From: Cutaneotrichosporon cavernicola
Lineage: Eukaryota; Basidiomycota; Tremellomycetes; Trichosporonales; Trichosporonaceae
Length of the DNA stretch: 64,000 nucleotides
Assembly: GCF_030864355.1 (NCBI RefSeq)
Contig: NC_083394.1
Span: 1-64,000, forward strand
Direction of reading: 5' to 3'
Part shown: one piece after another, positions 28,965 through 40,742 of the stretch
How the letters are laid out: every line of letters starts with the position of its first letter
How positions within the stretch are numbered: the first letter of the stretch is position 1
Program-made: the position numbers and the translations under genes
The notes under the pieces: model-generated
Seen by the model: only the letters and a program-made list of their open reading frames with translations
Database searches by the model: none
Told to the model about the DNA's origin: nothing

Positions 28965-29368
28965 GGTGAAATGGAGAGCGGGGGAGGAGGTGATCACGGC
29001 GGTTACAGATCGATGCAGCGCCTGTTGCCGTAACCCCTCTTATCACCAAGTGCTCGACAGTTATTGTTCCGGGTTCGGGCCAATGTATGTCTTGTTGTGA
29101 CGTCGGTGTGATCGGAACACTGTGATCCGATATCGGCCCGGTCCGTGTTGTGACCTAGGCCCGGGAGAGAATCGCCCGGTTCTGATGCCCCTGGTTCTGG
29201 CTAGCTGGTCAGCATCCATGGGAAAGGGAGCAGATGTGCCCACGACTACCAACCGCTAGCCAGTAGGTCGCTGGTGAAGAGCATGTTATGGACGGAGACT
29301 ACTGGCTTTTGGACCTGAGGTTCAAAGTAGGGCATGTATGCCAGATGAGTGGCTAGCATGAATGGGTG
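28965..29368. promoter_or_regulatory. Intergenic region upstream of SDR
   Basis: About 400 bp between the regulator stop and the SDR start. It includes an inverted ATCGG...CCGAT-rich patch near 29130. No gene was recognised. Confidence 0.4.
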
Positions 29369-31727
29369 CTACAGTTCGAGAAATCCCGAGCTCTCATGCT
29401 GTAAAGTGAGAGGAGCAACAGAGTTGCCTTCGGGACCGCCCCAAATCTCCTGCCTGGTATTAGAATGGGAACCGTAAGCTACTCACCAGAACCTGTCCAT
29501 GTCAAACATCGTGTCCGTCGGCGCACCACCCGTGGCCAACAGGCTCTCTATTCCTGCCAGACCCAGTGCTTCTGCGGAGTTTGGTGTCCGTACGCTTGTC
29601 AGTACGCCCTCCAAGATGCTCGCATAGCGGTTCCCGAGCTTTGGTCAACATTGCTCAAGATTTGAGCTTACAGTGGCCATGGACTGAGATTGCCGGAACC
29701 ATCGAGCCGTAGATGAGAGGATTGTGCGCCAAACCCCTGCGCTCGGATGATGCGGCTCGGCGACGAGGCTTAGCAGCAGCGTGAGGCAGGCTTGGAATGC
29801 GAAGAAGATCGTGTACCACTCGGCTCCACGTGGACGGTCTGTGGTAGCGTCCACGAAATCTTGAATGTCCTGTAGATTCTCGAGGGCAAGCATTTGACAC
29901 GTCCTGGGGTTAACCCAAAGTTACTGGTAGTCCTCACTCTATTGCCTCAAGAACGTCGGGTGTAAGGGAGAGTTGTGAATGGCTACGCCACGCCACTCCC
30001 AGAAGGAGTGGGGTATACAAAATCGAGCGGAGCTGGCGTGTCCGCCAGCGCTGAACATGCAAAGCGAGCTGGTGGGGTCCAGGTGGAGCCCTGTCCCTCA
30101 TGTAATCTGGCATGGAAGCGACTGTGTCGAGGATTCGCTTGTCGAATCTACGCAGCTGGCGAATGCTGGGCGCCGGGTTACTGTGGAGGATCCGATCCAG
30201 GATGGCACATGAAGCGCGCGCTAGGCGCGACTGGTACCCGAGTGCAGTATAAACGGTGACTTCGTCGGAGGACGGCGGCATCTTCTCGGTCATGACCGTG
30301 AGGTCTTCGTCAGTGCAATTGACCACGAGAGGTGTCGCATCGAGCTGGAACGCGCCGGCCATAGGTGGCCGCCCAAACGTCACGGAGCTGCCGGCCTCGG
30401 TCGTGGCAAGGCACCACCACACTCGCAAGCGCGTCTCGCGCTCAAGAGGACTTGTTGAGCCGTGCGCAGGGGGTGTATGCAGCCCAAGCGCCATACCCAT
30501 GCGGAGAGCCCAACCGAGGGCAATGTAGCCTGCGTTTGGACGCCCGCTCCGCTGCAGGTAATTACCCATGATACAAAGGCCTTGGACCATGGCCAGGCTT
30601 CCACCCCGCAACATGTCTTCGCGTAGGAGATCCGACGCGATGAGATAGTACTTGCGGCCGTCGTCCGAGCTGCCATCCTTGGTACCGCTGTCTAGTGTAC
30701 CCATGGCGAATACCATGTTGAGCAGTAGGGTATGCGCGCGCTTCACAGGAATGGCTCCCGTGAGCTGAGCACGAACGGTTGGCTCGTGGACAACGGGCGT
30801 CAGCTGATCTGAGGTCAGTATGCGAACAACAACTGGCTCACGGAAGCCGCTAAAGTACCCATCCACCGCGCCTTTGATTTCCGAGTATGGCGGAAGAGGG
30901 AGACCTCGTCCCTCGGTGCGAGACGGCAGGGACCCCTCATCGAAGCGCCCCGAGACAACCCCAATCGCGGCGACCGCTGGCGAGAAGCCGGATATTGTCG
31001 CGGGACATAGCTTACGTATAACTCTGAGGAACACCGCCCCAGAGCTTAAGCCAAAGAACGTTGTCCCCCGTCCGTGTATTGAGTTGCCCATCCCTGCCTC
31101 GCCGTCGCCGTTTGGCTCGGCGGCCAAGTCCTCGTTCCATTCCAAGATGGGGTTGTCGTCCATATCGACAGTGAACGTGTGCTCCATCGACCCATCGCAC
31201 GACAGACGCAGCGTCTCGTCTTTTCCCTCCAAGTTGCTGCTTCGACTTCGCTCTCGTGCCGATGAGCTCGGTGATTGGCAGACCGGACGCTGAGGCGGAG
31301 CGATAAGCAGGACGGCCAGGCGATCCAGTACTGCCTGTCTCCCACGCCGACGATACTCCTCCATGGCCTTGGCAACCGGATAGCCGGCGAACAGTCCTGC
31401 CCATAGCTCGTCGAACTGTTCCACTCTGGGGTCAGCACTTGATCAAAACAACACCCACCGCTGTTCTAACTGGGTCATTCGCTGCCGCGTCAGGGGAGTC
31501 CGCTGCTCACGCTCGCCGTAGTAGCACTTGCGTCCATCGCGTGTACATCGTTCGCATGGGTGCTCTCCGGTGCAGGACTGCTTTCGGGAACCTGGCTGTC
31601 AATATGAAGGTATTTGGGCTGGCTCACGGCATGGAGCACAGGCAGCCGAGGTACGATGTCGTTTCCGACTGGTCGAGAGCAGACCAGGCGAAGACGATCC
31701 CTCCGCTGCAGTGTTCCGAGGGGACAT
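29369..31727 (-). CDS. Zn2Cys6 fungal transcription factor
   Basis: Six exons (31727-31628, 31591-31459, 31425-29938, 29903-29672, 29638-29487, 29453-29369) give 729 residues in one frame. The first splice completes a perfect Zn2Cys6 DNA-binding domain C-x2-C-x6-C-x5-C-x2-C-x6-C (CAPC, C, C-ER-C, KCYYG) preceded by SRKRHRTSAA. A short coiled coil (MTQLEQRVEQFDEL) built across intron 2 follows and is the expected dimerisation linker. The middle has the fungal-specific transcription-factor domain (YYLIASDLL, GWALRMGMALGLH, ETRLRVWWCLATTEAGSSVTFGRPP). The protein acts in the nucleus on CGG-type inverted sites. It is divergent from an oxidoreductase gene, with 301 bp between start codons, and may control the surrounding metabolic genes. 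Confidence 0.92.
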
Positions 31728-32028
31728 TCTGTAATAGTGAAGCGCGAATGGGACGAGAGATACATAGCTGCTTGGGTATTGTGTTCAGTGGTCGGATCAC
31801 GTGAGCGGAACATAGTGGGCCGATAGCCAGGAACTAGACCTTAAGCGCTGTTTGTACTGTAGCTGTCCTTGCTGCATCTGACATCCAACCATGCTTCGGA
31901 GCCCTACAGGCCGCACCGCATCCGCAGACCGACTCACTGCCGTGACTAACCTCCGCCAACCAGTGGTACGCGCTGACGCTTAAAAGTGTCCCACAACGGG
32001 CTGACTTGATCAACACCTCGTCTTCGAT
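31728..32028. promoter_or_regulatory. Divergent promoter, regulator / oxidoreductase
   Basis: A 301-bp shared promoter between the Zn2Cys6 gene and the Gfo/Idh/MocA gene. CGG and CCG triplets are present, but no clear single inverted pair stood out. Confidence 0.5.
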
Positions 32029-33353
32029 ATGGCTGCCAGCAATGCCGTCACTGTCCTCATTGTTGGAGCTGGCAACATCAATTTTGGCTCTCCCGAGGGC
32101 CCTTGGAACCACTCCAAGCGGCTGGAGGAGCTTCTTGACCTACGGCTCCGGGTCGTCGGCATCGTCGACCCTGCAACTGCACGCGCACAGGATGTGTTGG
32201 CCGCCAAGGCCAGATCACAGGCGGCTGGCTCATACATGGACTGTGTAATCTACCCCTCCGTACAATCGGCAACAGCGGCACTGGCCACCACCCCGCCACA
32301 TCTGGTGATCGTTGGCTGCCCTCCGGCCTTTCGAAGCACGACCGACCCGTCCCGCGGCTATGACATCGAACGCCAGCTCTCCGACTCCTTTCCGAACGCT
32401 GCGCTCTTCATTGAGAAGCCCGTAGGGGCTGGCGACGTGGGCGAGGCCAAGGCAGTTGCGGATCTTCTCGAGAAGCGCAAATCGAACCTTGTGATGGTGG
32501 GGTATATGTTGCGCTACTCGGCCGCGGTGCAGATGATGAAGCGCATCATCGAAGACGACAACCTCGTTGTGATGATGACGAGCGCCCGGTACGTAATGGC
32601 GTACGAGCATAGCACCAAGACGGCGTGGTGGGACAAAAGCATCGATTGTGGGCCGATTGTCGAACAGGCCACGCACTTCTGCGACCTTTCACGGTATTTT
32701 GGGGGCGAGGTTGACCTGGACAGCATCATGGCCCACTCCCTCGAGTGGTATGAGAAGCCAGGTCACCTCACCAAGATGTCCGTAGACGAGTCGCTTATCG
32801 CCGAGGACAACCGTATCCCGCGGTTTACCTCAGCGTCCTGGAAGTATGCTTCGGGTGCCATCGGGCACCTCGAGCACGGCGCTGCCCTCCACGGCACAGA
32901 GTTCAGCACCGAGTTCGTTGTCTGTACGTCATCCGCTACGATCTTGCTCACGCAGTCGCCGATGGGTATCAGCTCAAGTTGACGGACCCGTATAACAGGC
33001 CAACTCTTTCTGTGCGACGTCCTGGATCTGATCGCGAGGAGGTTCATACGTTCTACGACGACGACCCGTTCCTCAATGAGATGGCAGCGTTCATCGACGC
33101 TGCAATGCTGGACAAGAAGGAGACCAGCCCAATCCTCAGCAGCTACGCCGACGCTGTCAAGACATACGAGATGACGTGGGCCATCCGTTTGGCCAGTGAG
33201 AAGACGCGTAGGCCCATGGTCGTCGCATCAACTCCGCTGCCAAAGGGCACTGTTCACGCGCCACTGGAGTGCCGCTCCCATAAAGCCTTCCCTGGAGTCG
33301 TCCCGGTCCCAACGACGCTGCCTGTGTCCGAAGCCGTGGTTAGAGCGTCGTAG
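32029..33353 (+). CDS. Gfo/Idh/MocA-family NAD(P)-dependent oxidoreductase
   Basis: Exons 32029-32923 and 32956-33353 (intron of only 32 nt) give 430 residues. The N-terminal Rossmann fold has VLIVGAGNINFGSP, an acidic residue in GIVDPATAR, HLVIVGCPP and the hallmark FIEKPVG (EKP motif) with the catalytic Lys. The C-terminal alpha/beta domain has IDCGPIVEQATHFCDLSRYFGG, where H is likely catalytic. Family enzymes oxidise sugars, inositols or related secondary alcohols. The C-terminal 60 residues (after VKTYEMTWAIRLASEKTRRP) extend beyond the usual family end. It is divergent from the Zn2Cys6 regulator and convergent with the MFS transporter, fitting a small pathway cluster. Confidence 0.9.
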
Positions 33354-33452
33354 GATTCCTGATAGACAGCTGATGATAGTTTCGCATATTCTGTTTACGA
33401 TGCTATGTGATACAATGTTTTACAGCAGGTGACTGTCGGTAGCATATGGAGT

Positions 33453-35193
33453 CTAGATGTGGCCAACGAGCCCGCTGGTGATGGGCGACTTGGCACGCAA
33501 CCGCGCGCCGTACTTGATGAGCATGAATGGAGCGATAGCGAGAGCAAACCCCAGTCCAGCGATGAGAGACGAGGCCTGCGGATATCCCATCTTGATGTAC
33601 ATCTGTCGTGCGAACAGCGGAAAGACCCCGCTGAAGCCGTTGCGGACCAAACTATGCGCCGCCTGAGCCGAGGACGAGTATTCCTCGTACGCGTCGGCAA
33701 CGTAGTTGCTGGTGTCAACGGGCTATCACACTCCATCACTCACAAGGTGCCGAGGTACATGGAGAAGATTCCCCAGTAGGACAGACACAGGAAGAACGCC
33801 GGAACTGCCCAGTGTATGGATGGGCGGCCAGTCCAGCCGAAGACGAGTGTAGCAGCCGGGAAGATGAGGCCACCGATAGCAGCCCAGTACAGACGTGCCT
33901 CTGGTGGCGCGCGGCCACTCGGTGATCTGGCTGCAGCCTTGTGGAAGAGGTGCTCCTGGTGAAAGCTCGTGAGGTAGCCGATGATGCCGCCGATGCCGAT
34001 ACACGACTGGATCGAGCCTGCCTCTCCTGGGCTGAAACCGTACTGCTGGAAGACGAGGATGGTGGAGGTGCCGCCGAGGAAGATGATGGCCCATGCGACT
34101 AAATGTCAGCCAACTGGTCTGCAGCGCAGTGAGTGGCACTAGACAACACTCACATCCAATCCATAGAGTGAGCGCGATGACGATTGGCTCAGTAAGCAAC
34201 ATTTCTGCTTGTCAGCGCCCAACACTCTTTTTTGCTTACTCAATGGCAGGCCAACGCTCTTTGCCAACTGCTGGGATGTCGACTGGTGCTTGGACGTGAG
34301 GTCAATCTTTGTCATGTGCAAGACGCCGGTCTCCTTGGTGAGACGGTTGGCACGGCGACGGAGGATCGTGTTCCCTCGCGTCTCACGAAGGAAGAGCAGG
34401 CTGAAGATGGCCGAGACAGCCGACGCGATGCCCTGAGCGCCAAAGCACCACTGGATGCCAACAATCTGACCTGTCCATCCCATCGTGAGGCCTCCGAGAG
34501 CTTGACCGATGAACACGGTGAGAGTGAAGAAGTTCATGAGGTGCCCACGCTCGTGGAAGCCGAAGATGTCGGCAATGGTTCCGCCGACCATTGAATTACC
34601 GACCGAAGATGCCATTCCTTGCTGGGTGTAAGCGCCGCCGACATTGGAGACTCACAAACCACCGCGCAGCGAGATATCCGTGAATGTTGCGTGACAAACT
34701 CTGTGGCAAGAACAGGAGGGCGACAATCCATCCCGAGACCTGGTAAATGGCGTTGCGGCCGAGATGCTCGCTGAGCGGAGCCAGAAACATTGGCGCAACC
34801 GCGACTGAGATGTTGAATAAACAGAGACCCAATACGAAGGTGATACGGTCGGTGTGGAACCATTCTGGGCCCCATGTAGCCATGATCGATTGCGACGTCG
34901 CGTTAGCGATTGTTGTTATCGTAATCAGCGCGCATGCGACAATGGTCATCCACTTCCGCGTTGCGCTCCAGTTGAGAGGGTTCTGCTGTAAGCCGTAGTA
35001 CTATGCAACTATGCTGGTCACTCTGAGAATCGAGCGGTTGTTCACTCACCTGTGGATCGCCCTCATCCCAGTCGACTGAGACAATATCAGGCTTGTCGCT
35101 AACACTCGTTGTGCCGACCGTGTCGGCTGTGGGATCCGTAGGATGTCTCGCAGGGCTTGCCGCACCTGATCGCTTTTCTTCGTCAAAGTCCAT
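33453..35193 (-). CDS. MFS transporter (DHA1-like drug:H+ antiporter group)
   Basis: Six exons (35193-35050, 34982-34656, 34621-34240, 34207-34154, 33..: 34098-33744, 33708-33453) give 505 residues. The N-terminal tail has DWDEGDPQNPLNWSATRKW, the standard lead-in of fungal DHA1 carriers. Twelve hydrophobic segments are visible, with the TM2-3 loop LSEHLGRNAIY (MFS motif A-like), TGQIVGIQWCFGAQG, FLRETRG (after TM6) and MLLTEPIV (TM7 start). The acceptor of intron 3 is an AAG/CAG tandem site, so two isoforms differing by one residue are possible. It is an inner-membrane or plasma-membrane proton-coupled exporter by family, substrate unknown, and may carry the cluster product or a toxic intermediate. 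Confidence 0.92.
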
Positions 35194-36862
35194 TGTGGGT
35201 ACACTGATCGCGAATCGGTCCTGGTCGCTGAAGGGGAATATGATAATGCGAAGAGCTGGGAGATGAGATGTACAGTATACAGTAGTCACAGGTTGCTCAG
35301 TGTGAGGCGTGCAGTGTGCGGCGCGGGGCTTGGGGAGTGGAGTTGAGTGGGGTGGAGTGGGTCATGAGTTAATAACAGACTTGACCTCGGTGAGTGCCCG
35401 GGTAGTAGTAGCTACTAGTAAACTGTGCTCTGTGGAATGATTCATTGCTTGAATGCGGGGGTTGCGGCGTTCACCACTTCACATGGAGAGTGGGGTAACA
35501 CCGCGGATAAACCCAGTCCTTCTCTCGGCCGAATCCTCCCCGCCCGCGCCGCGGGGAACAGTCGGTTTTGATGTATTTCTGATTCCTCTAATCAAATATA
35601 ATAATCTTGGTTTAGGCGTTCAGCCAACTGAATATGATAAGATACTGCAGTGTCTCTGCTTTCGTCTCGCGTATGTAGTTCGTGATCTCACGAGCTACAT
35701 ACGCGACTTGCCGTCCCTTAATGGATATCATCAGCAAGCTGGGAGGTATGAGGTAGTGGACAGTGGTGGTGACACCGATAGGCTCCCGGTCATCCCGGTC
35801 ATGTCAGTGTCGGGAGAAGCGGATGGTGGCTGTGGTTTGCCCGCAGGAACCCATCCAGGGTTAGTCGGTTGCGGGTTGACCGCGGTCTCGGTGATTGATG
35901 ACTCAGCAACTAACTCAAACAGCCACAAACAGCCATCCATTACATCTGCACCACCACCGAATCAGGTACGCTTCTTGCTCTTTCCCACAGTTATTCAACG
36001 GGTTTGGATAGTGCACGTGTGGCATGTTTGGCTTTGTGCGCAGGTACGGGTATACATGGTGACTTGAACTGCATGTCGTACTACTATGACGCTATGACGG
36101 CGACACTCCAGCTAACCTGCAGTCTTCCTCTTCCTGCGACCAGGGTGTGGCATGGCTGCCAGAACTGATAGAAGACGCTCTGTATCTCCCTCTTCCTCCT
36201 CCTTGATACTGCCTCGGAGCTCAAGATCGACAAGATGAATGAGCGGTTACTCGCTCAGTATGTAGGAATGAAGCAATGAGGGTCTGGTCCGTCCAAGTCT
36301 CGTCCTACACGTATGAAATTACTTACGAGGCTTCGGCGTCACAAAGACTGTTGAATTAGGGCGCACCCATCCTTCGAGTCCAGAAGAATTCGCCCAGTGT
36401 CCCTGTAAGAAGAGCACAGCAACCATTCAAGGAGTGCACGTCGGAGCGCACCACACCACTCGAGTGAAGGTCAAGCCCTCCGTGATTGGGTCGACAATGT
36501 CAGGTTAAACAGACATACAGAATGTACAGCAACACGAGGCGCTAGGCCGTAAGAAGCAACAAGACCCCAGCCGACGCCACCAATGCTGGACTCGACAGCA
36601 TTTTCCGTGCAACCCGGAGAGTGCGAGGAGAATGACAGCGACCGTGAGGATTGGAGAGGGCTCCTGGTGACCTATAAAGACGCTCTCCGTCTCATCCCAA
36701 CTTCCTATCAAAACAACTCTATTGCCTCTTCCCTCTCCTCTTCTCTCAACTCTCCCAACCAACTTGGCCAAGTCAGTCGCTTCTCCGCAATACAAACCAC
36801 CCTCGTTCTGCCCTACCCATCCCGCCTTCAACGCTGACCACAGCGCCCAACCCATAGTAATC
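35194..36862. other. Long intergenic region with hairpin and possible exon fragments
   Basis: About 1.7 kb. It contains a long near-perfect inverted repeat at 35668-35705. On the minus strand, 36112-36395 shows coding-like patches: a piece beginning GHWANSSGLEGW ending at a GTAAGT donor, and a basic-ended piece DTERLLSVLAAMPHPGRRKR ending at TAG 36114-36112. I could not join them into one gene. Confidence 0.4.
35668..35705. repeat. 18-bp-stem inverted repeat
   Basis: CGCGTATGTAGTTCGTGA is followed by a 2-nt centre (TC) and its complement with a single G-T wobble, giving a hairpin with almost no loop. Confidence 0.9.
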
Positions 36863-37174
36863 ATGAAGCTCTCGCTGGTTCCCTTCATCGCCTTCCTGGC
36901 TGCTCCCGGCGTTGCCGACGACTGAGCGTGCAACGGCAACTGAAGAGACGGCGGCCTTAAACGCCTTCGTCACTTTCAACGGATACTGCGAGGACCGTCG
37001 GGGCCAGTGCTTCCTCGACGCCCTCCGCAGCCGCAGCCTCACCGTCCACAACTGACAGTGCTGGAAGCGCGGCGACGGTAAGTGGCAGGTCGACTTTAGT
37101 ACCACTGCGGGCGTCGCGTGGTCGGCCAACAAGGCCATCGAGGGAGTCACCCACAACTGGCGTGGCTGCTGACC
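36863..37174 (+). pseudogene. Decayed small secreted Cys-containing protein gene
   Basis: ATG 36863 opens a good signal peptide (KLSLVPFIAFLAAPGVA). The frame stops at TGA 36923, but the adjoining frame is open from before that point and continues with a small Cys-containing domain (NGYCEDRRGQC), implying one frameshift near 36912-36922. A second in-frame TGA follows at about 37050, after which the same frame continues with QCWKRGDGKWQV and ends after WRGC near 37174. A TATA-like TATAAAG (about 36675) and a C/T-rich leader precede the ATG, as for an expressed gene. I recognise no family. A very short spliced form cannot be excluded. Confidence 0.55.
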
Positions 37175-37344
37175 CAACCAGTAAGCGTAACCGCTCGCGC
37201 TCAACTGCAGCCCACGCCAGAGGAGGTCAAGATCAATTCAAGGACGGAGTTGTGAGTAGCTTAGTTGGAGATGAAGTAGTCAAGGTGCTCTGGGCCCAGG
37301 TCCTCGTCCACGTCTTCATCAATACTCGGCTCGTCCGATTCTAC

Positions 37345-38333
37345 TCACCCCTCGCTCAGGCCCCAGCGCCAGAGCCACTCGGCGGCTTTAGATACCATTT
37401 CGGGCGTCACGACATGTCCGAAATCTGGCTGAATGTCGCGGACAATGTGGCCCTCGGGAGCTTGTGCCTGGATGCGCGGGAACCACTCATGACCCAGCGT
37501 GTAGTGGATGACGCGATCCACTTCGCCGTGTAGAGCGAGGATCTTGGCGTCGGCGTACACTCCCGGCTCGCTTGGTGTGAAGAAGTACTCGGCGATTGCT
37601 GGGGGAGTGACAGGAACAGAGCCGTACCTGTCGACCAGGGAGAGGAAGCTGCCAAGCGTCTCGCTGGGCGTGCTGATGATGGGTACTGCGACCTTGATGC
37701 GCGGGTCCTCGCGCACGAGTCGCCAAGTGATATGTCCGCCGAGGCTGATGCCTACGCTCATAAAGTCGGTGACGGTACGCTCCTCGTGAGGGAATAGGAA
37801 TGCCGGAAGCAAGTCCATCACGAGCTGCTGGTCCTGCTTCCCTCCTTTGAGCTGCGTCGCCATGTGGAGCCTGCCGTCAGCGCTGTTGGTATTTGGCGCT
37901 CACAATCGCTTCGGGTTGTTGTCGAAACGCAGCCCGTCCTTGTTGTTCCGCCGTTGCCCGTGATTCCGTTGGTCGAGCGTTACAACAAGGAGGTCGTGCG
38001 TCTTCCGTCTCCCACTCTCGCGCCCAAGGCGAGCTACTTCGCCGATGATCCCGCTCGCCATCAAGTCGAGCTGTGATGCCTTGTTGGCCCATCCGTGTCC
38101 AATTATCTGCATCAGATCACGCCAGGGAGAACACTCACAGCAATAGAAATCGGCAGCTTGCTCCCAGCAATCTCGTCCAGCCCGAAGACGTGCACGTACA
38201 AGTCTAGCATGCCGATGTTGTGCATGGACGCGGGCGGGTGGCCGAGGTGGAGATTGTCAAAGTCCATGGCATGTGCAGGATCCATGTAATGCGCCTTGCG
38301 CGCTTCGGGCGCTGTGATGCCCTTGTCCGCCAT
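37345..38333 (-). CDS. Alpha/beta hydrolase (serine type)
   Basis: Three exons (38333-38139, 38106-37904, 37870-37345) with 32-33 nt introns give 307 residues. The nucleophile elbow is GISLGGH, the acid is in LALHGEVDRV and the His in DFGHVVTPEM, the complete Ser-Asp-His triad. The N-terminal part has IIGHGWANKASQLD as the oxyanion loop and VTLDQRNHGQRR. Family members are esterases or C-C hydrolases; the substrate is not determined. The stop lies 170 bp from the decayed secreted-protein gene, and the start faces the NCS1 permease stop. Confidence 0.86.
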
Positions 38334-38678
38334 CTTATCTTGTCGTTGAGAAGAGATTTGTGGTTGAGAAAGAAGTCTGGATCGCGACGGGAGGAGTGCA
38401 ATGATTACAAGGTGGGACCAGCCGCCATGCCGGGCATGACCGATAACCGGGTTATTCGGTCATCCGCGAAACCCGAGTGGTGGGCAACCCCAATCTCCGA
38501 CGACCAAAGCGCGTGCGCTGCATTCACGCAACGCAACACGCAGCGTGAAACGGCACAATAACTCATAATACATGGATGGACAAAACGTACACCGTACACG
38601 CAGCAATCCACTGACGAGGCGGGGACCATTAATTAACCTAGGCCAGATCAATCCTGATCTGTTTCTACCAATCTACTT
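38334..38678. promoter_or_regulatory. Upstream region of alpha/beta hydrolase
   Basis: About 345 bp between the NCS1 stop and the hydrolase start. Nothing distinctive was seen. Confidence 0.4.
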
Positions 38679-40742
38679 CTAGAGAAAGCGGCCCTCCTCC
38701 TGCGCCACCTTGTCGTCAAGTTTTTCACCAGGCGTCCCAGCGGCCGCATAGCGCTGGACGCCGTCGTGGCTGTTGATTGGTGTGGGGCCGTCGAGGCTGT
38801 CTGCCCCGCGGTCCTTTTCGCGACCTCCTGGAATGACGTCGTGGACTGCTTCGTCGACAAGGGCGCCGTACGCAGGCCAGATCTTGTTTAGGGGAAGGTA
38901 CACGACGGTTACGACTGCTCGTCAGCTCATCGTCGGGGTGTGCAACTCACTGAAGTATGCCACAAGGTTGGAGACCATGTAGAGATACTTGATGTTACCA
39001 ATGTAAATGTCGGGGTTGATCGCGTGGATCATACCAGGGAGGTTGGGGGCAACGGCAACCGCGAGCGCAACGTACGCGCGCCAGTTCCAGCCCTTGGTGA
39101 AACTGTAGATGCCGCGGGGCTGGTACAGCTCGTAGATGTCGAGCTTCCCGCCCTTGACAAAGTAAAAGTCTATCATCAGCCTAGCCATCAAACGAACTCA
39201 CCAAGCACCATCAGCCAGGCAATCGGAGCGAGAACAATCGAGTACGTGGCCATAAAGGTGAGGAAGTTGGCAGCCGAGTCAAGGACCTTCCAGGGAACAA
39301 AGCCCCAGACGCCAATGGTGATTGCGATAAACTGACCACGGCGAATGTTGACGTACTTGGGCGCCAGAGAGCAAATGTCGTTGGCAGCCGAGATCGAGTT
39401 GGCAGTGATGTTGGTCGTGACGTTGGACAGTGCCCAGGTGAGAGCTCCAAGGAACATGGCGGCACGGCCACCAGGAGAAGTGTCCCATTTGGCGAGAATG
39501 TCGTACGGCTGGTACAGCTCCTCGTTGTACACGGCGTATGCACAAGTGGCTGAAATGGCAGCAAAGATGGAGACGATAGTGTTGATGATGGGGAAGGCGA
39601 ACAGCTGGATCCAGTTGGCGCCCGGACTCTTGCAGTAACGAGAAAAGTCACCAATGTTGACAGAGAGAGTCGCCCAAGTGCCCTGCACGGCAGTGACAGA
39701 GGTCATGAAAGCGATGAAACGAGCAGAGCCGCTGGGGACACGGTTGCGACCGCCGCGGAGGAGAGGGCCAGCCTGAGGACCGGCAATCTTGACAGCCTAT
39801 ATGTCAGTGTTTGCCAATCTAACGACTCTGCCGCAGGAGAACCTACCCAGATAAGAGTTCCGATGGCGACGATAGGAACAATGACGGCCTTGACGTTGAA
39901 CACCCACTTGAGCTTGCTGGGGTGGATGAAGATGAATGGCAGCTGGAGGAGCCAGAAAAGGAAGAACGAGAGAAAGTCGGATGACGTCGCGCCCTGGCTA
40001 ACGGGGACGCGGTTGGCAAAGTGCTTGTACTGAGGCCAGATGGCGGCGATCATGAGGGTCACAAATTGGCCGCCCGACCACGAGTTGATCGAGAGCCAGA
40101 AGCACGCGATAACGCAGCGGGACTGGGGTCAGCATGTTCCATATTATCTGCTGGTGCTGTTACAGAAAGCCCAGGCCAGCAGGCCCACTCACAAACACAA
40201 CAAACTTGCTACCCCAGTACCCAAAGGTCGCACGCGTGGTGACGGCAAAGGGCGTGTGCACGGTCGCACCGATAATACCGTTGGCTGTGTTGCGTCAGCC
40301 ACTGCACGGCGTGGGCTTTCGCCCCACCGGGGAAAATTTCAGCCAGACGTACCAGTGATGACCACGGCAACGAAGAGGGAGCCAAGGAAGACGGCCAGAC
40401 ACGACTCCCACCATGTCAGGCCGAGCGTGACAAAGGAGGCGACAGTGGCCCATGAGGCGGGGTATAAGAGATCACACGCCCAATCTGTTTCTCGTCAGCC
40501 GTCTGGCCCTGGCGCAATGTGCGATGCGATGGCATGATGGAGGACGCCATGTCTGCATCACAGCCAAACACCCACAAGTAAAGAATGTCATGCTGGTCCA
40601 GGTGCGGTGCTTGTCGGGCGACGGGTCCATGTCTGCCTGTCAGCATGGTCGTCGATGCCGTCCACTTGCCCTTGTTGGACCAGACATGATCGGGCGCGAT
40701 GCACGAGTCCTCTTTTGGCAGGAGCAAAGAATACTTCTTCAT
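38679..40742 (-). CDS. NCS1 permease (uracil/allantoin/nucleobase transporter family)
   Basis: Eight exons (40742-40670, 40632-40576, 40484-40353, 40284-40193, 40122-39847, 39796-39202, 39169-38951, 38914-38679) total 559 residues in frame. The first intron has a GC donor (GCAAGT). NCS1 landmarks: VWSNKDMDP before TM1, ANGIIGATVHTPFAV, SVNIGDFSRYCKSP, NITANSISAANDICSLAPKYVNIRRG in TM8 and GKLDIYELYQPRGIY near the C-terminus. Twelve hydrophobic segments are present. Fungal members of the Fur4/Dal4 branch import uracil, allantoin, thiamine or related rings with protons at the plasma membrane. The long basic/acidic tail (after LPLNKIWPAYG) is typical. It is divergent from the DJ-1/PfpI gene (793 bp apart). 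Confidence 0.93.

Noticed and set aside
35453..36067. 204-codon plus-strand ORF
   Set aside because: It crosses the long hairpin, has unusual composition and no motif; probably chance.
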